A stretch of 64,000 bases of DNA, taken from the NCBI GenBank assembly GCA_014843695.1, contig CM026390.1:16490759-16554758 (forward strand). Direction: 5' to 3'. How positions within the stretch are numbered: the stretch's first letter is position 1; each line of letters begins with the position of its first letter. Position numbers and translations under genes: made by a program. Positions 26,701 through 36,262 of this stretch are shown in pieces. The notes under the pieces were generated by a model, which was not told the origin of the DNA, made no database searches, and saw nothing but the letters and a program-made list of their open reading frames with translations. This DNA comes from Archivesica marissinica (Eukaryota; Mollusca; Bivalvia; Venerida; Vesicomyidae).

Positions 26701-27842
26701 CTGCAGCTATGGCCGGTCTCGTGAATCGTGTAATATGGGTGTGGCCGAGCTGGGACAGTGTGAACCATGACAACCAGTATATTATGTCAACGCTTAGCCT
26801 TGGCTGGATATCTGGTAGAGACTCAAACGAACGAGCATTTTGCATGTGCATGAAAAATGAAACGACGGTTGAATGTAGAACTTTAACAGACACGGGTATT
26901 AACAAAACTGAAGCGACGCCTGAGGCTGATGAAGGCTTTCTTGTACCACGAAACAACTGCTTTATTAAAAAGATAATAATTGTCGAAGAAATACACGAGA
27001 ATAAAGCATTGAATTTCTTTGGAAAACCGGATTGGATTGACAAAAGTGAAAACATACTTGTAGATATAGATGAGGATTATTACGGCTGTACATATGCCAT
27101 TAAACCTTTGCTAAATGTCAACTTGAGTTTTAAAGACATACAACGTTTAGATGGCACGATAAAAACCAATCTGTGTCCAATTACAACTATACAAGAGAAG
27201 GAATCAGATATATTTTTAACGGATTTAATATCCGTTATGCGCATAAAACGAGCGTGTCAACTCGATCGCACACTGGCAAACACCACAAGATGTCAGAAAG
27301 CTGCACTTGCACATACACAGTTCACGAGACAACTCAATGCATCTGTTATAAATAAAACAATCAGTACATGTGTAAGAACAAATATAATGCAGTTTGTGTG
27401 CAATTTAATACTGATATTATCTAAATATAGAATAAAACAATTAATTGCGCTGCAGACGACTGGATTCTGCTCTAACACGTCACCAAAGACGTTTCTCATT
27501 TATGACAATAAGAGATTTGGAATCTGCTATGGAGCGAATACACCAATGGAAACGGCCATCTTAGAACACGAGCCATCAGGCTCGGAGATTGTGACCAGAT
27601 CTAATTTATTAAATGGACTGTATAAGAAACTGGATCAGTATTCACCACAACTTGTGACGATCTCTCGATCAATGAGAGACGGATACACACCAAGAATGTA
27701 CTTTGAACAAATAGAGAAATATATTTTAGCTGGCCTAAATACTACGTTAGACCGGCATATCAAAGTCCACTATGACAAGGATTTGCTAGGCGGGAAATCA
27801 GGCTGGCCTTTTAGACATAATGACCAAATAATGGCAGGCTAA
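14671..27842 (+). CDS. UPF0489 family (C5orf22-like) protein, partial gene model (2 exons, 5' end missing)
   Basis: The exons 14671-14793 (41 codons) and 26700-27842 (380 codons plus TAA) join in phase 0 across a GT-AG intron of 11,906 bp. The joined product reads continuously like human C5orf22. HIDGHADM aligns with the HxDxHxD segment of that family, [17 protein letters not shown] with its segment before [19 protein letters not shown] with its DIDxDFF motif, and [16 protein letters not shown] with its LVTIARS motif near the C-terminus. As I recall, Pfam describes UPF0489 as probably enzymatic and related to the arginase family; the Asp/His motifs would fit a metal site, but the reaction is unknown. 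The N-terminal exon (VEDH region in relatives) was not found in the window. The intron is mostly a 51 bp satellite, an N gap and a retrotransposon. Confidence 0.82.
14880..22746. repeat. Giant minisatellite in the UPF0489 intron, 51 bp dimer (25+26 bp)
   Basis: About 7.9 kb of two alternating half-units, one with ACCAATAATGACATCAATAA and one with ACCAGTACATGACATCAGTAA, joined by ATGTT or ATGTC. There are roughly 300 half-units in total, with occasional irregular units such as GCCAGTAGTATGCCACC. The plus strand is open for up to about 140 codons with a 17-residue period, which I treat as a repeat artefact. Rare variants recur 3099 bp apart: ATAATGGCATCAG near 19250 and 22350, and ACATGACCTCAG near 18870 and 21968. 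The array starts about 90 bp after the exon donor and is cut by the N run. Confidence 0.98.
22747..23746. other. Assembly gap, exactly 1000 N
   Basis: A run of 1000 N lies between the satellite and the retrotransposon gag. A round length suggests a placeholder, so true size is unknown. The rest of the satellite and the pol part of the retrotransposon are probably lost here. Confidence 0.99.
23747..24533 (-). CDS. gag: LTR retrotransposon gag (Ty3/gypsy-like), C-terminal part lost in the gap
   Basis: The ATG is at 24533, the frame is open for 262 codons and then enters the N run. Residues 1-43 precede a very charged E/R-rich stretch at about 44-135 (repeats such as [11 protein letters not shown]), likely a coiled coil. 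From about residue 160 follows a capsid-like segment ([16 protein letters not shown], then [20 protein letters not shown], then [20 protein letters not shown]). This resembles the SCAN-like gag of Ty3/gypsy elements. Zinc knuckle, protease and reverse transcriptase are not visible. A primer-binding-site-like sequence lies about 430 bp upstream on the same strand, which supports an LTR element. The element sits in the UPF0489 intron, in antisense to it. Confidence 0.8.
24961..24980 (-). promoter_or_regulatory. Retrotransposon primer binding site
   Basis: The minus strand reads TGGGACGCTCGTCCGGGATT, which begins with TGG and resembles the tRNA-Pro type primer binding site of gammaretroviruses apart from one or two bases. 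It lies 2 bases after a sequence ending GCGACA, as expected for an LTR end. Confidence 0.65.
24983..25830 (-). mobile_element. Candidate 5' LTR of the gag element, outer edge not determined
   Basis: The inner boundary (minus strand ...GTGCGACA, then AT, then the primer binding site) is clear at 24983. The outer TG terminus could not be fixed because the partner LTR is missing. A TATATAAG sequence on the minus strand near 25570 could be its TATA box. The end point given is a guess. Host intron sequence may be included. Confidence 0.35.
25651..25799. repeat. Direct duplication, about 74 bp x 2
   Basis: Two adjacent, almost identical copies of a segment containing ACACCATCAAACCAGTTCGG and CACCTGCAACCACGGCC. 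Confidence 0.93.
26078..26640. repeat. Minisatellite, 16-34 bp unit
   Basis: Copies of GGTGACAGTTGTTGAG (about 16 bp) in the left half. In the right half it forms a compound unit with ATGTGACCTTTTCTGAGA (34 bp). The array stops about 60 bp before the acceptor of the UPF0489 terminal exon. Confidence 0.95.
26700..27842 (+). CDS. UPF0489 gene, terminal exon (DxDxD motif)
   Basis: The acceptor is TTTTATTTCTAG ending at 26699. The frame opens with ACT GCA GCT before the Met codon at 26709, so that Met is probably internal: the upstream residues continue the family alignment into the exon at 14671. The metal-motif segment [12 protein letters not shown] begins about 115 residues after this Met. 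The C-terminal family motif [15 protein letters not shown] lies near residue 310. The TAA stop is at 27840-27842. The middle region (about residues 140-290 from the Met) is poorly conserved relative to human C5orf22. Confidence 0.85.
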   Translation, partial: TAAMAGLVNRVIWVWPSWDSVNHDNQYIMSTLSLGWISGRDSNERAFCMCMKNETTVECRTLTDTGINKTEATPEADEGFLVPRNNCFIKKIIIVEEIHENKALNFFGKPDWIDKSENILVDIDEDYYGCTYAIKPLLNVNLSFKDIQRLDGTIKTNLCPITTIQEKESDIFLTDLISVMRIKRACQLDRTLANTTRCQKAALAHTQFTRQLNASVINKTISTCVRTNIMQFVCNLILILSKYRIKQLIALQTTGFCSNTSPKTFLIYDNKRFGICYGANTPMETAILEHEPSGSEIVTRSNLLNGLYKKLDQYSPQLVTISRSMRDGYTPRMYFEQIEKYILAGLNTTLDRHIKVHYDKDLLGGKSGWPFRHNDQIMAG

Positions 27843-27959
27843 ACCACTTAGTGCATGGCCGGTCATTAATCCATTTTTGAGATTATTGTGAATTTGCGAC
27901 AGATCGATGGATAGCTAATCGGCCGACAATGAACAAACATAGCTGTTACTTAACCACCC

Positions 27960-27965
27960 AATAAA
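27960..27965 (+). terminator. Poly(A) signal AATAAA of the UPF0489 gene
   Basis: AATAAA lies 118 bp after the UPF0489 stop codon, followed within 25 bp by a SINE. It is the first canonical signal downstream. Confidence 0.6.
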
Positions 27966-27982
27966 TATCTTGCATAAAGCAA

Positions 27983-28230
27983 CATAAAATAGCAGGTTCG
28001 GTGCCCCGTTTGACCCTAATAAAATTAACAGATGGAACATTAAACCGAGGTCTCGTGTCGGTGCTATACATCGTGCACGTAAAAGAACTAGAGGAGATTC
28101 TGGAATTGGTCTCTGTCTGTATCATTGCACTATCCTCCAACAATCTAAAATGACTAATCTCTTCAGGAGGCGTAGCTCATATGGGCAACCGGTAGCGACG
28201 ATAAATAAACGTAAAACACACACACATACA
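27983..28230 (+). mobile_element. SINE family B
   Basis: Plus-oriented copy with a partial head (GCAGGTTCGGTGCCCCG), the shared body with GTGCACGTAAAAGAAC, and a tail ATAAATAAACGTAAAACACACA. Confidence 0.88.
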
Positions 28231-28233
28231 AAT

Positions 28234-28400
28234 GGAAGGCGTGATAGCGCAGTGGTAGAGCGTTCGATTCATGTGCGAAAGGCCCAGAGTTCGAGCTGGA
28301 GTTGTTAACATTCTACAGTGTCTCTTCTCTCTCCCTCGTGGCAATGGATTCCACCAGGAATGAGGTCTCGAGAGCGATTAATATAAGTTGTAAGATATAC
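28234..28400 (+). mobile_element. SINE family C
   Basis: The head contains GTGATAGCGCAGTGGTAGAGC and AGTTCGAGC. The body is shortened by an internal deletion, and the tail contains GAATGAGGTCTCGAGAG. Confidence 0.85.
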
Positions 28401-28794
28401 CCCCAATCTTCGCCACTGAAACTAAATAATTCAAGATCAATCATAAATAAATAACGTATATAACCATTTGTTAACATCACAAATTCAAGATTCAAATTCA
28501 AATGCCCATGCGTGAAACAACCTGCGAGGCTTGAAGGTCGCTTTGTGCTCAATGATCACAGCTAGTTTTCCTACATATTTGCTGTTGCATCTCACCTGTT
28601 GCATGATAATATGTGACACATGTGCAGAATGAGTTTCGGACTAATCTGTATTAAGTTACCTCTATACGACACATGATCCCCTTCACCACAATAGTAGAAT
28701 CAAAATATAAACAAATGAAGCGTGGCTAATCATTTTCACAAATGTCTATTTTGAAGTATTTTCACGTGTATGCGTTTCGGGAAGGGTCGTAACT
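28401..28794. other. Intergenic, nothing recognised
   Basis: AT-rich, no repeat unit, no exon-like frame recognised. Confidence 0.5.
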
Positions 28795-29035
28795 ATATAT
28801 GTTATGTATTAAAGTGTGTTTGTTTATTATTACTATTTAATGGGCCAGACATTTCTGACTTAAGAGACACCTCTTTTTATGAACATCAGTACTTCCCGAA
28901 TCCTATGCTTGTATGCCAGGCGCCAGGCTGGTAGGCAATCGGTAACCATTATTTAACTAACTGGACTAACGAGATTCGAACCATCGACCTCCCGTTCCGT
29001 AATCGGTTGCCTTAACCACTAGGCGACGGAGACGG
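28795..29035 (-). mobile_element. tRNA-derived SINE, family F
   Basis: Minus-oriented. The complement reads CGTCGCCTAGTGGTTAAGGC (box A) and GGTTCGAATC (box B). The body contains GTACTTCCCGAATCCTATGC and TTTCTGACTTAAGAGACACC. A second copy is at 43140-43398. Confidence 0.85.
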
Positions 29036-29283
29036 TATATGTAAAGTAGATATGTAAAATCAAGCAATACACTATGATTAAACTACACTGAGTTTGTAGA
29101 TTGCGCGTATAGTTCAAATCATTTCGGATTGATGTGTGGTTGCTTGAACAGATAAGTTATGCCTGGTTCTTATTGTATGCAACTATAACATTTGATGGCA
29201 GGACACAGTGTCATGTACTTATATACTGAGTCAAAAAAGAAACGATACCAAACCAATTTGACGAAAAAGATGCAAACATATAA

Positions 29284-30228
29284 ATGCCTCACTCACACAC
29301 TCACCGATGCACGCACTCACCGATGCACGCACTCACGCACTCACCGATGCACGCATGCACGCACTCACCGATGCCCGCACTCACTCACGCACCCACGCAC
29401 TCACACACTTACACACTCACGCACTCACACACTCACGCACTCACGCACTCACCGATGCACGCACTCATGCACCCACGCACTCACACACTTACACACTCAC
29501 GCACTCACACACTCACACACTCACCATGCACGCACGCACGCACTCACCGATGCACGCACTCACTCACTCACGCACCCACGCACTCACACACTTACACACC
29601 CACGCACTCACACACTTACACACTTACACACTCACACACTCACCGATGCACGCATGCACGCACTCACCGATGCACGCACTCATCACACACACTCACGCAC
29701 CCACGCACTCACACACTTACACACTCACGCACTCAACGCACTCACGCACTCACACACTCACGCACTCACACACTCACCGATGCACGCATGCACGCACTCA
29801 CCGATGCACGCACTCACCAACACTCACGCACTCACGCACTCACACACTCACGCACCCACGCACTCACACACTTACACACTCACGCACTCACACACTCTCA
29901 CACACACCACGACCTGCACGCAGCACGCACTCACCGATGCACGCACTCACTCACACACTCACGCACTCACACACTCACACACTCACCGATGCACGCATGC
30001 ACGCACTCACCGATGCACGCACTCACTCACACACTCACACACTCACCGATGCACGCATGCACGCACTCACCGATGCACGCACTCACTCACACACTCACGC
30101 ACTCACACACTCACACACTCACCGATGCACGCATGCACGCACTCACCGATGCACGCACTCACCCACACACTCACGCACTCACACACTCACGCACTCACCG
30201 ATGCACGCATGCACGCACTCACCGATGC
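29284..30228. repeat. Low-complexity array of CACTCAC / GCACGCA and CCGATGCACGCA
   Basis: About 950 bp made of 8-10 bp CACTCACG-type units with interspersed CACCGATGCACGCA. All three plus frames are open for more than 300 codons as Thr/His/Ser/Arg repeats, which is a property of the unit and not evidence for a gene. Confidence 0.96.
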
Positions 30229-30234
30229 TTTACG

Positions 30235-30312
30235 TCTAAGTCGTAAGTCCTAACATCTAAGTTCTAAGTCCTAAGTTCTAAGTCCTAAGATCTAAGTTGT
30301 AAGTCATAAGTC
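30235..30312. repeat. Short TAAGTC/TAAGTT repeat
   Basis: About ten degenerate copies of a 7 bp CTAAGTC-type unit, directly after the CACTCA array. Confidence 0.85.
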
Positions 30313-30429
30313 AAAATGGCCCCTGTAGGCTTCCGTAGTATTGAGCTTCAACCTGAAGTTAAAAAGTGTTAAATGGACAGACTGGAACCCAGGCTAGCTG
30401 TCACTAAACATGTTTCTTAATTATATGCA

Positions 30430-30682
30430 TACTGGCCAGGCGCGTAGCTGCCTATACGCGAGTACGCAGCTGAATCCACATGATTCTGGAAAAAATATAT
30501 TTGTTGATTTATGATCATAAAACTTTCAAATTTCCAGTACTAAATAATGAACCTCAGAACGCCCAAAATGCACCAGATTGCACCATTGTTTCCAAAATAA
30601 TTCGGGGGGGGCATGCCCACGGACCCCCCTAGTACGATTATGATTCCACATGGATAGAGGGCTAGCTACGCCCCTACTGGTG
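30430..30682. mobile_element. Non-autonomous DNA transposon remnant with GCGTAGCT termini
   Basis: The left end GGCCAGGCGCGTAGCTGC and right end TAGCTACGCCCCTACTGG form imperfect terminal inverted repeats. The interior, with CATGCCCACGGACCCCCC, is typical of short hAT-like elements of invertebrates. The superfamily is inferred. Confidence 0.6.
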
Positions 30683-30794
30683 GTGAAACAACAGTAAATA
30701 TGCCACGCCAATTAATTAGAATTTGTAGATGAGTGATACCTCTGGAATTTCTGTTGCCTCCCTTGGCAGATAAAGTTGGACTTATCCCGAAATG

Positions 30795-31022
30795 TGTAAC
30801 GGTCCTTGTTTTGTTTTGTGTTACTGTTATTCTCTAACCTTACAGAAGTTACGATATGATAATTGTGATTTTATCAAAATCATGTGGATTATTTGATAAC
30901 AAATCTGTACAGACAAACTGGATATCTTAAGGAGAGATACTATATAAGCTCTGCTTCCATTTTGATCCTTTCCTATTCTTTGATTGTGTGAATGTATATA
31001 GTGGAATAAATATATTTAAACA
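30795..31022 (+). mobile_element. Solo LTR, 228 bp, with 5 bp target duplication AAATG
   Basis: It starts TGTAACGG and ends TTTAAACA, flanked on both sides by AAATG (30790-30794 and 31023-31027). Inside, a TATA box (CTATATAAGC) near 30940 and an AATAAA near 31005 are in the expected order. No internal retroelement sequence is present, so this looks like a recombined solo LTR. The family is unknown and it does not resemble the LTR end seen at 24983. Confidence 0.75.
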
Positions 31023-31142
31023 AAATGGATATCTGTCGAGATGTAGTAATTTAATAATTATAAGATTAGAAATTGTGGATGAAAATAGATAGAGCTAGCA
31101 TGTTGTATAAAGGAAACAACGATAAAAACATAGGACATCACT

Positions 31143-31755
31143 TAAAGCAGCATTACATCGTATGAAATAAAAGATATTTGAAAATTTCAATTTTTACGTA
31201 TGGGTAGCAATGCTGCTACACATTCTAACAGTATACTTTGTATGCTTATGTTCATTTGGTAAACAGTGTTTTTTTGCGATAAAACAAACTCGAAACCGAA
31301 AGTAAAACTTTCCGAGTCGATCGGTCACGCACTTGTTTACAACCGGAACGCATCGTCCGCAATTGTTTACATTCGGAATGCATTTTCCTCATTTGTCAAC
31401 CGTTGTCTTTTTAATTAAATTACTTGATGTTTTGATTCATACCTCTGTTAGCTAAGTCTTTTATGGATATTTCTACATCCCCGCGAGGGGTTCGACATTA
31501 GAGGAAGATATAATAGTCTTTCATGTTCAAAATATATACCCTGTTTTCTACATCCTCTGTTGTTTCACGCATGCGCGCTGTGCGTGTTTACATTTCGTGT
31601 GTTGATAAACAAATTCGCGTATACGACGGTTTAAATTTATTGGAATTTTAATCGTTTCTGGGGGACTATTCGATTTTTGTAAACACACACACACACATTA
31701 GTATTTATATTTTACCCCAAACAATCTTTATTACGATGTAATGCCGCTTTAAAGG
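31143..31755. mobile_element. MITE family G, about 610 bp, TTAA-flanked
   Basis: Begins TTAAAGCAGCATTACATCG and ends CGATGTAATGCCGCTTTAA, so it has inverted termini of about 20 bp with TTAA at both ends, as for piggyBac-type targets. The interior contains CCCCGCGAGGGGTTCGACAT and a (CA)n run. No coding capacity was seen. Two more copies are at 32616 and 36263. Confidence 0.88.
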
Positions 31756-31937
31756 GGGACATACATACTGTTAAGGAGTATTTAGGACCGGTAACGGATC
31801 GATATCTCTCATTCTAATGAAATTGCACGACATAAAATTATTTCCGGAGTTTTCAGTTACAAATAAGAAAAACAGTAATGAATTGTCGTCTGTTAAATTC
31901 TTTGAAATATTTATTTTACCCAGCGTGCAAAGAATTA

Positions 31938-32200
31938 AATACCGGCTCCCCGATTAGCGCAGTTGTTAGAGCGCTCGCTTCTTACCAATGCAACCCGGGT
32001 TCGATCCTCGGACCGGGAAGTATGTGAGATGGTACGGTGGTCGCCAGATCGGACAGATGGCTTTTCTCCGGGTACTCCGGTTTCCTCCCACACGAATGAC
32101 CACATAAAGTATACGCTTTCATCCGCGCCAACGAGAGTGATTAATATAAGTTGTTAGAATTTGCTTCGCAATCGTTGTAAAATAAATTAAGTTTGAACTT
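31938..32200 (+). mobile_element. SINE family A
   Basis: Full copy: head CCGATTAGCGCAGTTGTTAG and GGTTCGATCC, body with CGGTGGTCGCCAGATCGGAC, tail AAAATAAATTAAG. Confidence 0.9.
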
Positions 32201-32615
32201 TAAAGAATTAAATATGATTAGATAGTTATGGCGTAAAATTCTAAAATGAGCAAAAATGGTGAGATTTGCTGACCTGTACTGGAGCTTTATATTGCGCACT
32301 TTAAGACAGACACAGTTTCAAGTGTTGTTCAGTGTAGTGAGTTCAGTGTAGTGTAATTGTTTGCTGATCACTCCATCGTCTTTGTATTAAACATCTGGCA
32401 TTAAATACACACTTAGGAATCAGCTACAAGTTGCGAATTACAAATATTGGAATTGTTTACTACAAATATTTACATTCGCTAAATAAATGTCGCAATACTG
32501 GCTATACAAAATAGAGGCATTGAACATGGCAACGTAACATGGTACAACGCTGTTCAAGTCTGTCCCACCTATCGGAGAACAGTCATTTGTGAAGCACAAC
32601 TTATCGCAAAGCTCC
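32201..32615. other. Intergenic, nothing recognised
   Basis: Unique AT-rich sequence with a short imperfect duplication GTTCAGTGTAGTG near 32325-32355. No gene seen. Confidence 0.5.
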
Positions 32616-33222
32616 TTAAAGCAGCATTACATCGTATGAAATAAAATATATTTGAAACATTCAATTTTTACGTATGGGTAGCAATGCTGCTACACATTCT
32701 AACATTATATTTGTATGCTTATGTTCATTTGGTAAACGGTGTTTTTTTGCGATAAAACAAACTCGAAACCGAAAGTAGGACTTTCCGAGTCGATCGGTCA
32801 CGCACTTGTTTACAACCGGAACGCATCGTCTGCACTTGTTTACATTCGGAATGCATCAACCCCATTTGTACCACTTTGTTTTTGTTAATTAAATTACTTG
32901 ATATGTTGATTCATACCTCTGTTAGCGTCTTTTAGGGACATTTCTACAGCCCCGCGAGGGGTTCGACATTAGAGGAAGATAGATAGATAGTATTTCATAT
33001 TCAAAATGTATACGTTGTTTTCTACATCCTCTGTTGTTTCACGCATGCGCGCTGTGCGTGTTTAAATTTCGTGTGTTGATAAACAAATTCGCGTATACGA
33101 CGGTTTAAATTTATTGGAATTTTATCGTTTCTGAGCGATTATTTCGATTTTTGTAAACACACACACATTAGTATTTATATTTTACCCAAAACATCCTTTA
33201 TTACGATGTAATGCTGCTAGAG
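32616..33222. mobile_element. MITE family G, second copy
   Basis: Starts TTAAAGCAGCATTACATCGT and ends ACGATGTAATGCTGCT, where the right TTAA is mutated. It is co-linear with the copy at 31143, only about 860 bp away. Confidence 0.87.
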
Positions 33223-33420
33223 GCGATCTGTTCTAGTGTTTAGATTTATGTCATTAGGAAGTCAATAATGGAGGTATTTTTATGCTCTCATAGGTCGACT
33301 TTGCAACACGAAACGACTTGTCAATGCATTATGGTCCACAGATAAATGAACACACTTGATGTCGCACGAATTTGCACTAAGGCCTGAAAGGGGGGAAAGA
33401 ATAATTGAATATGGTAATCC

Positions 33421-33660
33421 AGAAATCGCAGGTTCGATCCCCCGTCTGACCCTAATAAAATTAAGTCTTTCAGATGGGACTTTAAGCCGAGGTCTCGAGT
33501 CGGTGCTTTACACCGTGCACGTAAAAGAATAATAGGAGATTCTGGAATGGGTCTCTGTCTGTATCACTGCACTATCCTCCGACAATCTAAAATGACTAAT
33601 CTCTCCAGGAGGCGTCGCTCATATGGGCAACCGGTAGCGACGATAAATAAACGTAAAACA
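33421..33660 (+). mobile_element. SINE family B
   Basis: Plus-oriented with box B GGTTCGATCCCCCGTCTG, conserved body, and tail AAATAAACGTAAAACATA. Confidence 0.9.
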
Positions 33661-33867
33661 TATAATTGAATAGCATATGTTGTCTTCAAACTGATATCTT
33701 TCAGATTTGTTTTATAACAGAAAATGCGTTTATTAAGACTTGAACTTCTCAGTTTCTCGTCTGTAACATTTAAACATATTTACATTAATTATATGCTTAA
33801 GCACAAAGTACAATTTTTATTTATGTTGTCGTTTAGTTTAATAATATTTCATTTGAAGTGTTTTGTG

Positions 33868-34108
33868 GAAGTCGTGATAGCATAGTGGTAGTGCGTTCGC
33901 TTCAGGTGTGAACGTACCGGAGTTCGAGTCCCGCTGGAGCCTTTACGGTTGTGCCCTTAGGCAAGGCATTTAAATGTCACGTCGCCTTTTCTCTCTTCCT
34001 CATGGCGATGGATTCCATCAGGAATGGGGTCTCGAGTGTGATTAATTTAATTGTAAGAATTTGTTTCACAATCGAGCTAAACTAAAGTTGTATAAATTAA
34101 GTATTTTA
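33868..34108 (+). mobile_element. SINE family C, full length
   Basis: The head AGTCGTGATAGCATAGTGGT and GAGTTCGAGTCCCGC is followed by the complete body (GTGCCCTTAGGCAAGGCATT, CATGGCGATGGATTCCATCA) and the tail with TTTCACAATCGAGCTAAA. Confidence 0.9.
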
Positions 34109-34539
34109 GGCATGTTCTATCTTACTAATATTAGTTATGCCTAACCCGAGGACGACAATGGCGTGTTTATTCGTTAAACCATAACAAATGGCAATAAAGA
34201 CCAAGTAGGTACCCATCCCTCTAATCTTTGGTTTCAAGTCAAGATGATAAAGTTTGGTTTTTTGGGGGGAAATGAACAGGCAAATAAAAATACGGAATAC
34301 ATAAAAACAAAGCAACACGTTTATACCATGTTTGTTTATTGTTCTAATGTTTAAGAAACATACAGTAAGCAGATTTAACATCATGGGCATGCCAACGTGC
34401 TTATATCTGAAGTGTACATGTTATTTATTACCACAAATACTCCATTTGAACAGACTTGGCAGAAGTTGAATACCGGTGTGTAATGATGCAGACCTAACAT
34501 TCCAACCATTGGTTCATGATAAGTTATATTATATTATGT
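34109..34539. other. Intergenic, nothing recognised
   Basis: AT-rich unique sequence. An open frame of 94 codons on the minus strand (34106-34390) has no recognisable domain. Confidence 0.45.
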
Positions 34540-34797
34540 TATATTTCGGGTTTTACGCCTGCATCAGCACCATTTCGGGCTATATCGCCGGCGGACAGTT
34601 TACCTAACAACACCTTTCCTGGGCAGGCTCCAGCGGTTAACCAGTACTTGGGTGCACCAACCTCCGTAAGAAACTGCCAACTTTTTCATATAAATGAGAC
34701 ACGGTCTGAGCGTGGCTCGAACACCGTGACAATCAGTGACGATAGGTTACAGTGGTATACAAGTCAGCGACCTTAACCACTAGACCACAGAGGCGGA
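34540..34797 (-). mobile_element. tRNA-derived SINE, family E
   Basis: Minus-oriented. The complement has a head GTGGTCTAGTGGTTAAGGTC and GTTCGAGCC. The body contains TCCTGGGCAGGCTCCAGCGG and GGGCTATATCGCCGGCGG. The same family is at 42523 and a head fragment at 62569. Confidence 0.85.
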
Positions 34798-34974
34798 CTC
34801 ATGATAAGTGGATCTCATTTAAGAGGATTCATTCGTGTTCATCTAGAGACTCATTATCTCTTCCCTGTGTGCACGTCGGGAACATCTCGCAACCGTCAGC
34901 ATGTCGCACTCTCTACCAGTATGTGCACGTATCGCCAAGGTCACTACTTTGCCGACATGATCCAGCCGGCAAGG

Positions 34975-35585
34975 GAACAACAGTGCGTGTAGACCGGGAA
35001 GCTATATACGACACGCTAATGTCTATCTGCATGATCGGGTAATACGCTGCTATAGGATGACAAAGAGATGAAGGGGACCGTGTGTGTTTTACGTTTATTT
35101 ATCGTCGAATGGTATGGAATCCATCGCCACGAGGGAGAGAAGAGGCAACGTGACATTTAAATGACTTGCATAAGGGCACAGTCGTAACGATGTGTGTTTT
35201 ACGTTTATTTATCGTCGCTACCGGTTGCCCATATGAGCGACGCCTCCTGAAGAGATTAGTCATTTTAGATGTTGGAGGATAGTGCAATGATACAGACAGA
35301 GACCCATTCCAGAATCTCCTCTGGTTGTTTTACGTGCACGGTGTAAAGCACCGACACGAGACGTCGGTTTAACTCCATCTGCAAGACTGTTAATATTATT
35401 AGGGTCAGAAGGGGGATCGAACCTGCGATCCCTGGATTCGTAGTCCGTGTTAACAACTTGACTACTGACCCGTCTGTAGCCGGAAATGGAAACAACAGTG
35501 CATGCTGACCAGGAAGCAGCATACAACACGCTGATGTATATCTGCATGATCGGTTTATACGCTGCTGCAGGGTGACAGAGTGTGG
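34975..35585. repeat. About 90 bp direct repeat flanking SINE insertions
   Basis: Segments at about 34975-35068 and 35490-35585 share AACAACAGTGC, ATACGACACGCT/ATACAACACGCT and ATCTGCATGATCGG. Between them lie family C and B SINE pieces. The two copies are diverged, about 80 percent by eye. Confidence 0.65.
35080..35470 (-). mobile_element. SINE cluster: family C fragment inside family B
   Basis: A family B tail (TTTTACGTTTATTTATCGTCG at 35088) is followed by a family C fragment (35106-35185), then a nearly complete family B copy (35190-35470). All are minus-oriented. The repeated B tail on both sides suggests nesting. Confidence 0.78.
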
Positions 35586-36262
35586 GCAGGGGTGGGGAGA
35601 TTCGCACTAACAAGGACACTTTTAAATATAGAAGCTACAGGTGTAACGTGAGCACCACATACACAATAAGCTACTACTACTCGCCCAGATGCGTTTATGC
35701 GGTGGCGAGTATAATTTAAAGCTACGGAATGGATTCACCTAGAAACCTATTTCAAGACGAAAATGGCGGGTTAACGATAATTCATTAAAAAACCTTGGAC
35801 TGATTGTGCATAAACTCCCTTCAAAATGATATATTAGCTACCTTGTATACATGCATTTTAAATTTATCATTTTAATTTAACAAAGTGAAGCTATAGTTCT
35901 AGTGGTATGTTATCTGAAGTGAAGCAAACTTCCACTAAACTATATGTTATGATAAAGTTTGAATAGAATCCATTGAAAGATAAGGATTTGACAGTGTTTG
36001 CAAGGAAAATGTTGACAGACTTTCACAAACATTGTCGATCACAGTATCTCTGGTGGAACTGAAACCTGTAACGTCACAAGCATACGTGAACAGTAGAGCA
36101 GTGTGGGGACCCAGTGATGGGGCTGGTCCCTGTGTTTATTTAGCCCAGAGTGAGCCCATAAAATAATATTTGGGGACACAGCATCTACTGCCACTGGTAA
36201 ATGTGATATCCCCTTTCCCCATATGCCATTTGTTTTGGGGTTAAAAGTTGAACAAACAATTT
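35586..36262. other. Intergenic, nothing recognised
   Basis: No repeat unit or convincing exon found by eye. Confidence 0.45.

Noticed and set aside
26709..26711. Met codon as true start of the UPF0489 protein
   Set aside because: Residues before it (TAA) and the spliced upstream exon continue the family alignment, and an acceptor lies 9 nt upstream, so this Met is internal.
29192..30253. Plus-strand frames of more than 300 codons rich in Thr, His, Ser and Arg
   Set aside because: All three frames are open because the CACTCAC/GCACGCA units contain no stop. This is low-complexity DNA, not a coding region.
34801..35042. Overlapping 63-96 codon plus-strand frames
   Set aside because: They fall in a region partly duplicated at 35490-35585 next to SINEs. 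No domain and no splice context was seen.
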